A DNA stretch of 64,000 nt from Circinella minor (taxonomy: Eukaryota; Mucoromycota; Mucoromycetes; Mucorales; Lichtheimiaceae): positions 1-64,000 of the forward strand of contig JAEPRB010000044.1 in NCBI GenBank assembly GCA_016758965.1. Reading direction: 5' to 3'. The translations under genes were made by a program, and so were the position numbers. The notes beneath the pieces are model-generated. The model was not told the origin of the DNA. It worked only from the letters and a program-made list of their open reading frames with translations, and did no database searches. Shown piece by piece: positions 1-9,793 of the stretch (its first letter is position 1; each line of letters begins with the position of its first letter).

Positions 1-127
1 GTGTGCAAAGTGCAAAAAGCGGGGGTTGTGCAATTTTATTAAGTAAAAAGTGGGATTTAAGCCGAGAGGCGTGCAAAAAGCGGGGGTGTGCAAAAAGCGG
101 GAGTGCAAAAAACGGGGTTCAACTGTA
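1..127. mobile_element. Right end of a TA-flanked inverted-repeat DNA transposon (partial)
   Basis: The stretch is built from copies of a GTGCAAAAAGCGGG unit, at about 10-26, 80-96 and 97-111, with a variant at 112-120. Read on the minus strand from position 125 inward, it begins CAGTTGAACCCCG and is bordered by TA at 126-127. A CAGT-start terminus with subterminal repeats and a TA target is typical of pogo/Tigger-like Tc1-mariner elements. The sequence right after the TA resumes a Fanzor-like reading frame, so the element probably inserted into that gene. Its other end lies outside the window, so the terminal inverted repeat cannot be confirmed. The family assignment is inference. Confidence 0.5.
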
Positions 128-713
128 GTTTTGAAGACCATACGATAGTTGGTTATGGTGATGGTCGTTTCAAGTCATCAATGAAAACATATGAACCTCT
201 ACCTGTTGAAGTAAGTTATAATTTCTGTAGGAGTGATATTTTTAAATGTGACTAGAATGTATGAGCTTATAGAGAACTTTGGGTAATGGTAATAGACTTT
301 TAGAGCTGTTTTGGCAAGGCGTACGTTAGTGGTATTAGAGGATGAATATAGAACAAGCGTTGTTTGCAGTTATGATGATAGCCATACAAGAATGTTCCGG
401 GCTGCCGAGGGTAGTGTTCAAGTTTGCCGTGAGCACCGAAAAAGAAGGATTCGAAGAATTCATGAGAACGGAAACAATTCACGGCGACAATGTTGGTGCT
501 TGGATGATGAAAAAGATAATTTGGTGCCTACAAGCCAATGTGACAACGCACAAGATGCTGGTATGTAATAGTAGTTTTAATCAAGGATTTATATCTGTTT
601 GAAAAACTTACGCATATATCTTATATATTTATCAAATGATATACTAGTTGGATTTCGACGAAACGTCTATGCATTAAAATTCTGTGATGAATGTGATTTG
701 GTAAATAATCAAA

Positions 714-747
<34 letters not shown>

Positions 748-988
748 CTATGCTCGTAGTTAATAAAAAAAGATACACATTTATCAATATATATAGTTGT
801 TGGATCGTGATATTAATGGTGCAAGAAACATTGGAAGAATTTTATTGGCATATATTGAATCCAATGGTGATGTTAACTCTCGTCCATTGGCATTAAGTCG
901 TGGTAACAATCGAAGGGCACTTGTGGATGTTAATGACGATGAATTTGATCAAGATGAAGAACAACAAGACATTGAAGTCCTAGAGTAG
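128..988 (+). pseudogene. Fanzor/TnpB-like RNA-guided nuclease, 3' part, broken (copy 1)
   Basis: Three coding blocks are visible. The first (about 128-210) reads VGYGDGRFKSSMK and ends at a GTAAGT donor. The second (about 304-565) contains LEDEYRTSVVCS, the conserved E-Y-x-TS-x-x-C of the TnpB/Fanzor RuvC-II/zinc-ribbon region. The third (797-988) begins LLDRDINGARNI, the RuvC-III signature, and ends in an acidic tail with a TAG stop at 986-988. The gaps have splice-like ends: 211-303 (GTAAGT to TTTTAG) and about 566-796 (GTATGT to ATATAG). The zinc-ribbon block leaves the frame needed to join RuvC-III: YRTSVVC is in one frame, but the donor before RuvC-III has the right phase only in another. 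A frameshift is therefore likely. The N-terminal half is missing or displaced by the transposon end at 1-127. Fanzors are eukaryotic TnpB homologues guided by an omega RNA. Family call fairly secure; intactness is not supported. Confidence 0.62.
717..747. repeat. (TA)n microsatellite in the second Fanzor intron
   Basis: An uninterrupted TA dinucleotide run of about 28 bases lies inside the presumed intron between the zinc-ribbon block and the RuvC-III block. Copy 2 lacks this run at the equivalent place, so it probably expanded after the copies separated. Confidence 0.85.
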
Positions 989-1138
989 CAGGAAAACTAC
1001 TCTAACGTGAAACTAACTGGGGGGAGTAAGTATATTATGTATATATATTTATATCTATATATTTGTGCACACAATGCAAAAATTTACTAACTTTACTATT
1101 TTATTTTTACTATTATTTTTCCCTTACCACTTATGTAA
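989..1138 (+). other. Conserved noncoding tail downstream of Fanzor copy 1 (candidate omega-RNA/right end)
   Basis: The sequence from 996 to about 1138 follows the stop of the Fanzor-like remnant and is repeated at 3389-3534 after the second remnant. The first 39 bases (996-1034) differ from the second copy at one position. The rest remains close to nine in ten identical by eye, with small indels in a TA-rich stretch. It has no reading frame. In TnpB and Fanzor loci the guide RNA scaffold is encoded at and beyond the 3' end of the gene and overlaps the transposon right end, so this is where an omega RNA would be expected. Function is inference. Confidence 0.5.
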
Positions 1139-1360
1139 TTTTTTTTTTTTGTTCAATAAAGAACCCCCAGAAAGAACGAACGAAGTCCTTATCTTTTCAA
1201 TTAATGATAATAATTATGTTTTTACTTGCTTGTTAGTTTAAAGTTATTCTTCATGTATATATAATTAGTTACGACTTGGCAAAAAGAGTTACCCTCCTTT
1301 CCTATTCCTCAAAGAAAAATTATGTTCGGCCATAAAAGACATCCGAATAAGGGGTTGTCA

Positions 1361-2240
1361 CTGCCGAGTCTCTTGATGCTTGAAGCCGATCCCAGTCGTC
1401 TGTCTAGTTGACTTCTGTGCGATTTTCCTTTGGTGCTCCATCTTCTCTAATAGACAGCATGTTCATGGGAAGATAAAGTACTTGATTTTTCAATTATTTT
1501 CTTGGATCTACACCAGCATGTACAAAAAGACTATCGAATGCTGCAGGAACACCCCCAAAATCATTGGACACGAATTGAGATATTTCTATCATATATAGTG
1601 ATAGAAAAGGATCATTGATTATTATTTTAGAGCTATATATAATACAATTACACAGCAGCCATCCTTGTCATCAAAATGCTACGTACGAAGCAATTTTAAT
1701 ATGACTATCAGACAAATTAATAGAGTCAAGCACAGGTCTTTCTTATATGGTTTCATTTACCTTTGATTGAAGCAAGTATATTGTTTTGATTCAAGTAGCT
1801 TTACATACAAAAAGTCACATCATCGTGATTACCTCGAATACATCGTACATTCCACTCTTTGGTTCGTCGAATAACCAGACCCTTTGTCCACAAGATCACC
1901 CATAAAGATAATACAATCTTCTTTTCTATAATCGTAGTTAATTTTATAAATGAGCTCATTAAACTCATCAATGCTTTCGTGAAAATTACCAATAGCAAAT
2001 AATCGATGTACACCTGTTGACCCAAAAAAAACGAATCATTGTTAATCGCTACCCATAGGTATCCAACATTGATCAGAAGGGTTTGGGTGTTTCTGCAATA
2101 GCATTTGCTTAATAAAAACACACCATATCCTTCCTTAAGAGAAGGCTGCGGTAGCTGCAGTAATAGAGTCTGCAGTAATGAGAAAACTGCAGTAGTTGTA
2201 CTCAAAATATAGATCATCCATTTCATCAGAAGAGTCATAT
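1361..2240 (-). pseudogene. Calcineurin-like metallophosphatase pseudogene (Ppn2-like)
   Basis: Pieces of a metallophosphoesterase read in order on the minus strand. They are RLFAIGNFHESIDEF (about 2014-1970), GDLVDKG (about 1900-1880), then, after a frame change, RCIRGNHDD (about 1840-1815). Further on come VHAGVDPRK (about 1530-1505) and SIREDGAPKEN (about 1450-1420). These match the metal-binding blocks GDxHG, GDxVDKG, RGNHD and xHAG of Ppn2/diadenosine-tetraphosphatase-like enzymes. The first block has N where the metal-binding Asp should be. A frameshift separates the second and third blocks, and in-frame stops follow VHAGVDPRK and the SIREDG block. The gene is dead. It lies between the two Fanzor remnants, in opposite orientation. 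The exact subfamily is inference. Confidence 0.62.
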
Positions 2241-2999
2241 GACACGAATTTCACAATTCTTTTTTATTATTTCTATGGCTCACTATGACATTTACACTAC
2301 TGGTCATATTTATTTAAATTCTGAGCGGGGAGGTATAAGAATATTGCTTTAATAATTTTTTCATAAAAAAAAAACACGTACTGTTGTATGGAGCCCCAAA
2401 TCCATAATTGGTTAATTACTCGTTACAATAGCTGCAGCAGTAGATAGTATATCGTGTATATTGATTAGATGAAGAAAAAATAATAAATAGAAATAATATA
2501 ATAATAAGAAAAATAATCAGGTGCGTTCGAACCTGACATAGTGAATAAATAAAATAATTCAAAAGTTAATATATAATTGTATGTTTTTAGCTGTCTGAAT
2601 TTCAGGGCTTGAGAAGTAATAAATAAGCTTCATATATACAGATAGCATTTGTTTATTACATTTACTAGATTATAAAAATTAAGTTCAATTTATTGAGTGT
2701 GAGAATACTGATTTAAGGTACTCGAGGTGATTCTTGTAATTGTGGAAAAAGAAAACTTAGCGTTATATGGTCATGTTGCTGCCTGCAGTTAGCCTCTTAC
2801 TACTACTGTTATCTTCTTGTGCTACTACAGCAGCTACTGCAGGTTCAAGTATGCAGTAAATTTTTATAAGTGCTGTGAATGCTGCATATTGTTCGGTGTC
2901 TTTCCGGGAAAGTCCGGTCACTACTACAGGAAATTACTGCAGAATTAATGAAGCCCATGAAGAATCATGTTTTATAGTTTAAAATTGTATCTCAATTTA

Positions 3000-3379
3000 T
3001 ATAGTCATGCAGTTCCTTTGTCATAGTTAAATATCGAAGAAACGTTTACTCGTTAAAATTTTGTGACATATATCATTTGATAAGAAAATACTTTTTTTTC
3101 ACTATATTCATATACATGTGTACATTATTGTTTGCTCTCTTTACTGACAAAAAAAAACCCATCATCAACATACACTCCCATACATTTACTTGACCGTGAT
3201 CTTCATGAAGGGCGTAACATTAGATGAATCTTGCTTGCCTATATCCAGTTCAATGGGGACATTAAATCTAAATCTGCTGCCTTGAGCCGTGGCAACAACC
3301 GATCTGCTTTGGACGATAAAAGCGACATGACTTTGATGAAGAGGAAGAGAACCCTAATGAGGTCACGGAGGAGGAGTAG
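3000..3379 (+). pseudogene. Fanzor/TnpB-like 3' end, broken (copy 2)
   Basis: From 3186 the frame reads LLDRDLHEGRNIR, then a TGA stop, then ILLAYIQFNGDI and ALSRGNNRSALDD. It corresponds residue by residue to the RuvC-III exon of copy 1 (LLDRDINGARNI, ILLAYIESNGDV, ALSRGNNRRALVD). A one-base frame change near 3330 is needed to reach the acidic ending DFDEEEENPNEV and the TAG at 3377-3379. The catalytic-region asparagine and alanine of D-I-N-G-A-R-N are replaced. The preceding noncoding part (about 3028-3085) resembles copy 1's last intron (about 645-700). No zinc-ribbon or upstream exons are recognisable, so this copy is a 5'-truncated fragment. Confidence 0.6.
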
Positions 3380-3534
3380 AGGGAAAGAACTACTCTAACG
3401 TGAAACTAACTGGAGGGAGTAAGTATACTATATATAAAATATTTATATCTATATATTTGCGTACGCAATGCAAAATTTTACTAACTTTCCTACTTTATTT
3501 TTACTATTATTTTTCTCTACCACTTTACTTTTAT
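3380..3534 (+). other. Conserved noncoding tail downstream of Fanzor copy 2
   Basis: Second copy of the tail at 989-1138, with the strongest block at 3389-3427. It ends within about 10 bases of the TA-flanked element at 3545-4329. Similarity stops at about the same internal point in both copies (after a TACCACTT string at about 1138 and 3534). This suggests a shared element boundary, although in copy 2 the later insertion could also have cut it. Confidence 0.48.
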
Positions 3535-3544
3535 TTCCTTACTA

Positions 3545-4329
3545 CAGTGATTATTCGTTAAACCGGTACTCAATATATGTGAGGATTTGTACTGGTTTAG
3601 CGAATTGAAACGTAGCTGGTACTAATATGTAGAACATACTGGAAAAATAACTATAATTAGATTAAACTGTACAGATAAGATAAAAAAAATGATAGTTCAT
3701 ATAATCTAGCTTTGCTACTATAAGCTAATCTTTTAGTAATAAAAATGGCAATACGTAGTGTACTCGCCAAATAGTGATAATGAACCAGAGATTGTATTTA
3801 CCACAAAGTGTGTTTAATATCATGGACCATGGTTAGTAGCAGTTGAATAAACAAGTAAAAATGAATTGTATCAACAACATACTTACATATTCAATGGTAA
3901 TGAACAAGTACATGACAAAGTTGAAAATAAGTACGTACGTACGCAGATGAGGAGAAAGAAAAAACCATCTGTGTGAAGTTGGCGAAAAAGATCAACAAGA
4001 TGTTGAGAAGCTTTTTTTTGACGACAAGAATGATTTGTGTATTTTAATTGCTACAGAAACAAAGTAGCCTACTAAAGAAAAAAAAGGGAAGAGCTGAGAT
4101 GACGTTAAAAGAAAGCTGCATTACTGATTTTACAATAAAAAGACTAGTATTATATTATATAAAATAAAATAATACTATTTTTATAAACCCGGTAAATATT
4201 TGGGAAAGCTCACCGGATACCGGTTTAACGAATCACTGGTATTTTACTAAGTATATAAAAGATATTTGAGAGATACTACCGGTTTAGCGAAATACTGGTT
4301 TAACGAGTACCGGTTTAGCGAACCCACTG
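3545..4329. mobile_element. Non-autonomous TA-flanked inverted-repeat transposon, 785 b
   Basis: The left end begins CAGTGATTATTCGTTAAACC and continues GGTACTC. The right end, read inward on the minus strand, begins CAGTGGGTTCGCTAAACCGG and continues TACTC. The two align with a short indel and a few mismatches over about 27 bases. Both are flanked by TA (3543-3544 and 4330-4331), as expected of Tc1-mariner/pogo target duplication. Extra copies of the CTGGTTTAGCGAA/CCGGTTTAACGAA unit sit just inside each end (about 3592-3605, 4220-4232, 4280-4325), a subterminal repeat array. No transposase frame is present, so it would need a transposase in trans. Confidence 0.72.
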
Positions 4330-4331
4330 TA

Positions 4332-6463
4332 CTCTAAAGAAGTTCATCAGCTATCATAAAATGTGAGTATATAAATAAATATACGTATTAACTATAAATT
4401 TTACGTATTATGATATACGTAAACAAAATAGAACGTGGAATAAATGGAAAACGGGTAATATACAAAAGAAAAAAAAAGTAGACGATGAGCCTACGTACAT
4501 CTATAATAATAGTAATATTCTTCATATATAAAGAAAAATAAGGGTGGATGAAAGGTGAATTGATTTGCATGAAAACGAGCGGAGTGATAATCACAAAATC
4601 GAAGTTGGGGCATTGATCTACGTATCAAATAACAAATCTATTTGTCCAGTAAAACCATTAATTTACAAGTTTTTGTGAAGTAAATTTGCTGGATACTATT
4701 GAATCTTGGGTATTGTTCAGTAAATCGAATCTCAATTACCCATAAATACTATTTGTTGGGAATTGATTTGGGAAACTGTTTTCAGTATAACTCTAGTAAA
4801 AGATATACAAAGAATCAAATCTTAGATTTCTGCGTACCAAGGAATATGACTTGTTAACGACTAACCCCATTGAACCTAACTAATTGAAAAGAAATTGAGT
4901 GTGTTACTGTACGTAAGAAATGAAAGAGAGTATATGTATTTTAGTGTATACGATTTAGATATTTCATTGTTCATCATTTGATACGCTTATATTCCTCTCG
5001 CTTACCATTGAAAAATATAGAATGAAAATTAAGTATATATAATAACATTTGTTGTTGAGTTCAGCTTCTCCAATGTTTTAACAAATGAATGAGCTTTAAG
5101 TAGGGATATCCCAATTTCAATACTATAGCTGCATTTGAACGTTAACTCCATATAAAATATTGAAGCCATCACTGGTACGTAAAACATTTTATAATAGTAC
5201 CAGTTACCCGTTAGGTTCCTCGAACCGGGCTGGTTTCTCGGGACAATTTCCAGATTCTAATATTACCAGATAATTTATGAATATACAATTTTTTTCTTCG
5301 AAAAAAAAAAATCCCCCACTTCATCCTCATGATAAACTTAGGGTTATTTTTAGCGATAAGACAGAAACACAAAAACTGAGTGTTGGGCTCACGTCGCTTC
5401 CACCAGATAAGCTAGTAAATTTGACGCCATGTTACACAAAATAATGCTAATACGGGTATAGGGAACCTGTGCCCCAGTAGCGAGGTTTTCTTTTTTTCTT
5501 TTTGAGTTTTGGGTCGTTCAATGCACTGGAGGAATAAAGGGTGGGAGTGTGTAGATGAGTGGTGCTCATCCTTTTTTGTAAGTCAAAAAGGAAAAGCTAT
5601 GTATCCAAAAATAAAGATAGCCATGGGAAGTCCAACAATTAGCGAGTATATTATATGTACAGGTCATTTGACAATAATAATATATATTATTTTATTGTAT
5701 ATAGCATCTCTTTTATTTTACGCCTTTATCATTATAAATGGCACAATAACGCATTATTATATCATCAAGTGTTTTTATTTTATTTTATTTTGTGTAAATG
5801 GATTATCCGTACGTATAGACTATCTACATAATAAACATTTGACTTTTTGAAATATAGTATAAATAAATATTGGGGTTCACTATACTTGTATTATTCTTTG
5901 TGATGAGCGAATTAATCACGCAATCCTGTTGTTCATTTTACGACATTAAGTTAACATTTTTCTTTTAAAATAAATTGATACGTAATCAATCAAAATAACG
6001 AATTTTTTTTTGAAGAAGTATTCAAAGATAAAACATTATATTCTTCTAACTAATTTATTGATATTATTATTATTCACAAGTATTATATTATTATTGTATG
6101 TGTATATAGACTTATTTTATGAAAGTAATTATTATCAGAATATTATCAACAGTAATAGTACATAAAAGACGTAATACTCAAATTTATTGGCATCATTTAT
6201 GTAAACAGCTTAAGAAACAACATAAGAATAAGAAAATTTGCGTGATCTGTGTAATCTCAAAATGCATGAGGAGGTTGATGGGAAAAAAGTTATGGATCAA
6301 GGTCTTTATCGAGATTATTAATTATGAATCAAAAATTGAAAAATTGAATAAAAATATAAATAGTACGTGCTTTTTTATGAATTCGAGAAAGGAATACTTC
6401 TACATTAAGATCTACTATTACTACTAACATTTGAACTCTCCTCTTTTTTTTAAAAAAAATAAA
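4332..6463. other. Gene-free region upstream of the TauD-type gene
   Basis: No supported gene. A short inverted repeat ACTGGTAC/GTACCAGT lies at 5171-5178 and 5197-5204, followed by a locally GC-richer patch to about 5260. It slightly resembles the CTGGTT-type repeats of the 3545-4329 element but no element ends can be paired. Reading frames at 5509-5850 and 6119-6427 encode peptides dominated by I, Y, K and F, as expected from AT-rich noncoding DNA, and show no domain. Confidence 0.6.
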
Positions 6464-8379
6464 ATGCCACCAAACGTTACTGACACCCAACCCAAAGTCG
6501 AAGAATTGGAGTATAATTTGGAAGACTTAGACTTGAAGAAGCTTGTCCGTGAGAAAGGTTTCTATGGTGTTCATCCTGAGATCTATGTAAGAATTTATAT
6601 AAATAATAATTGTGGTAGTAGTAGAAGTAACAGTGGATTATTTGTACTATAAAATTCATTAGTTCAATGAATATTAGTATTGTTGTTTTAACTTGTTTTT
6701 TCTTGGGTAGTATCCTCCTTTAAAGCCTTATGAACATAAAGATCCTGGTCATTTAGCTGACCCCAAATTAGACTCTTTACTTAAGAATGCTGAAAAGGTT
6801 TTTGATGTCACTCCTCATATTGGTACCGAAATCCATGGTATTCAACTCAATAATTTAACCGATCAACAAAAGAACGACCTTGCATTACTTGTTGCTCGTC
6901 GTGGTGTTGTATTCTTCCGCGACCAAACAATTACTCCCAAGCAATCTTTGGAACTTGGTCGCTATTTTGGTACGTAGGGACTTTTAATTTTATTTTCTAT
7001 GGTAATCAACTAAAAATATATAAATACTAATATTCTTAATAAAACATGATAACGGGATATCATCATAAATCCTATGTTTCTACTAGGTCCATTGCATGTA
7101 AGTATAATGGGGATATAAAATGCGTATTCTGATTCCAAATTGTATATATGCTTTGTGACTAGACAATTAATTAAAAATGTTTTATTGTTATGATATGTAG
7201 ATTCATAATGTGGGAACCGTTCCTCCCGCTAAGGATGCTCAAGAAATTTTGACTATTCAAATTGATCCCGACAATAAAGCTTACCTTCAGAGATTCGCAG
7301 ATCGTACCCCTGCTGATGGCTGGCATAGTGATGTCAGTCATGAACTTCAACCATCCAGTCTTGCTTTTCTCAAAATTGATACTCTTCCTCCTGTTGGTGG
7401 TGATACATTATGGGGTAATTGACTACATATTTTTTTTCCCTCGGTAGTCAGAAATGTTAAGAAAAAAAAAAGCAAATAATCTAACTTGGGTCAAACACCT
7501 TGAATCCTCTTACTTTATTTTCATTAATATATAATAGCAAGCGCATACGAAGCATATGATCGTCTTTCCCCTGCTTGGCAAAAATTCATCGAAGGGCTCG
7601 AAGCAGGTATGTTAATATATATGTATATAAATTTTTAGTATTAGTTTAGCGTAGAAGATCAAAATTACAAAAAACGGATATTATGCTAATCACACATACA
7701 TACACATATATATATGTGTATACTCAAATATAATAGTTCATTCAGGAGATGTTCATCGTGAAACTGCACGTGTTACCGGTTATCCTTTACGTCGTGAAGC
7801 ACCTGATAATGTACACCCCGTTGTCCGTGTTCATCCAGTTACTGGTTGGAAAGTATGTATATTTTTAAGAAAAAGGGTTTACAGAAACTAAAGAAAAAAT
7901 TAATAATAAAAATTACAATGATACCAATCAAAACTAATACGTTATACAATATTAATATATAGGCATTGAATGTTCAACGTAATTTTACCCGTCGTATCGT
8001 GGGTTTTACTCGTCGTGAATCGGATGCAGTCTTAAACTTCCTTTACAACCATATTGAAACTGGAATTGATTTCCAAGTTCGTTTCCGCTGGACTGAGGAC
8101 GCAATTGCTGTATGGGATAACCGTGTCACTTTTCACGCTGCCGTCCCAGATTATCGTGGTCTAGGTAATGGTGGTATTCGTCATGGATATCGTGTCACTC
8201 CAACTGTAAGTTTGTAGCTTTTTTATTATGATAACAATTAGCTCTCACAAAAGAGTGTACTTATATCTTATTTATTATTATTTTGAATATGTTATAAGGG
8301 TGAACGTCCTTACTATGATCCCAATGGAAAGTCAAGAAGACAGGCTTTGGCTGAAGAACAGGCCGCAGCTACTAAATAA
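6464..8379 (+). CDS. TauD/TfdA-family Fe(II)/2-oxoglutarate dioxygenase (taurine/sulfonate type)
   Basis: Eight exons join without frame conflict: 6464-6586, 6711-6969, 7087-7097 (an 11-base microexon), 7201-7414, 7538-7606, 7737-7852, 7963-8205 and 8299-8379, giving 371 residues. The product should be a cytosolic Fe(II)- and 2-oxoglutarate-dependent dioxygenase. By homology to fungal Jlp1 and bacterial TauD it would release sulfite from sulfonates; some relatives act on other acids. Seen directly: the HxD iron ligands in GWHSDVSHE, the distal His in NRVTFHAAV and the 2-oxoglutarate-binding Arg region in GIRHGYRVTPT. The N-terminal AEKVFDVTPHIGTEIHGIQL and TLWASAYEAYDRLSP segments are characteristic of the family. 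The start is the first ATG, 13 bases after an A-rich run. Nothing nearby suggests a sulfur-metabolism cluster. Exact substrate unknown. Confidence 0.9.
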
Positions 8380-9793
8380 GTACTACTGTTTTTGTAATCT
8401 ACTGTACAACCAACATTTTACCATAACAATTCTTTTGATTCTATTTTCATATGTAACAACAATAACAGCAGTCATTTTTATCATTTTAGTAGTAGTATTT
8501 AGTAATTATTATAGCTGTTAATCAAAACAAAATAAATATTGGTCATTTTGTGCAAATTATATATCTCTTCATTATTATTCTCAGATGGCTTGTACAGTGT
8601 GGTTCATTATTGAGATTTATCAAACATTAAAAGCACATATAAAAACTACGTAAAGTTTTTCATTTGCCGTCAATGGTTATGTACATTCAAAAAGAAGTAT
8701 ATAAAAAATCATAAAGATTACTCTTTATTTCACCGTAGGACTAAAGCTGCTTAAAAACAAAGTATCTTGAAGATATACATGCCGCTCAGAAATAATTTTA
8801 TTAATCATTCAACACATCGGTTTTTCGATTGTATTTTTGTCAATTATAACTTGTTATCATACAGAATGATAAGACGATGGTTGCTAAGTGATGATGGTGA
8901 TCATTCCATAGAATGTCTTTATTATTCAGGTGCAAATATAGCATCATCTTGGCTTCCCTGAATACGGTAACTTGTTCGACAAGTAAATACTTGATTGAAT
9001 TGTGTGGATCATTTATCACTGCCATACAAGCCTCATTTGTTCTTGCGCAAGTGATTTGTATAATATTTTATGTCTTTTTCTATCTTGTTGAACGGAAATA
9101 CTGGTGTCTACCTCTTTTCAAATTCCAATAATGCTGAACAGATGAATGTAGTATTGTAGTTTGTTGTTTCTCCTCGTTCGAATTAATAGGCGAAGCTTTA
9201 GTTACAGTCAACTAATTGGATGGTAAAATACCGTTTTTTTTTTTTTTTTTGGTCGAAAAAATATAGGGTTATATACATTTACTATAAATAATAGCAGTAT
9301 CATAGAAAATATAATGTCTCATGTCCGTAGAATCCTTTTGATAATTATTATTCCCTATAAAAATAAATGAACTTATGTAAAAAGGTTGAAATAAAGAAAG
9401 GTTAAAAAAAAGTTTATCGTAAGCAGCATCAAAGTTAAGAAGGCATTTAGTATTGAAATAATAATAATAGTTTGGTCGAATACTATTAATTTATGTACAA
9501 ACAGGAGAAGACGAGAATTATATTTTCGTTGTTGCTCGCTTACAAAATAATATTGTATGGAGAGTCATTATTAAATTTACGATAAGTTTAATGGCTTAGA
9601 AGCGCACATTTGACTAAATATAATTACAATAAAAAGTGTTCTAAAAGAAATGAATTTATAAAGCGTTTTCTTGTAATACTGACGGGAGGAAATGTATTAA
9701 GAGAGGCTATAGTCATTTTCCTTTTTTCGGGAAAAAGAATCTTCTAAAAAATTATTCCAGCGATCTACTGTTTTTAGTTCAAACAAAATAATT
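8380..9793. other. Intergenic region, no gene seen
   Basis: About 1.4 kb between two genes on the same strand. It would hold the 3' region of the dioxygenase gene and the promoter of the aminopeptidase gene. Short frames at 8767-9131 show no recognisable domain. An 18-base T run sits near 9233-9250. Confidence 0.6.

Noticed and set aside
1..127. CRISPR-like direct repeats
   Set aside because: The GTGCAAAAAGCGGG copies are irregularly spaced without unique equal-length spacers, lie in a eukaryotic genome and fit transposon subterminal repeats.
2514..2540. tRNA-like TTCGAAC T-loop
   Set aside because: It is an isolated TCAGGT/ACCTGA palindrome with no acceptor, D or anticodon arms.
5509..5850. 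113-residue plus-strand frame as a membrane protein gene
   Set aside because: Hydrophobic I/Y/F-rich composition is what AT-rich noncoding DNA gives; no domain and no conserved start context.
6119..6427. 102-residue Lys/Ile-rich frame before the dioxygenase gene
   Set aside because: Composition follows local AT bias and it sits in the presumed promoter; no recognisable features.
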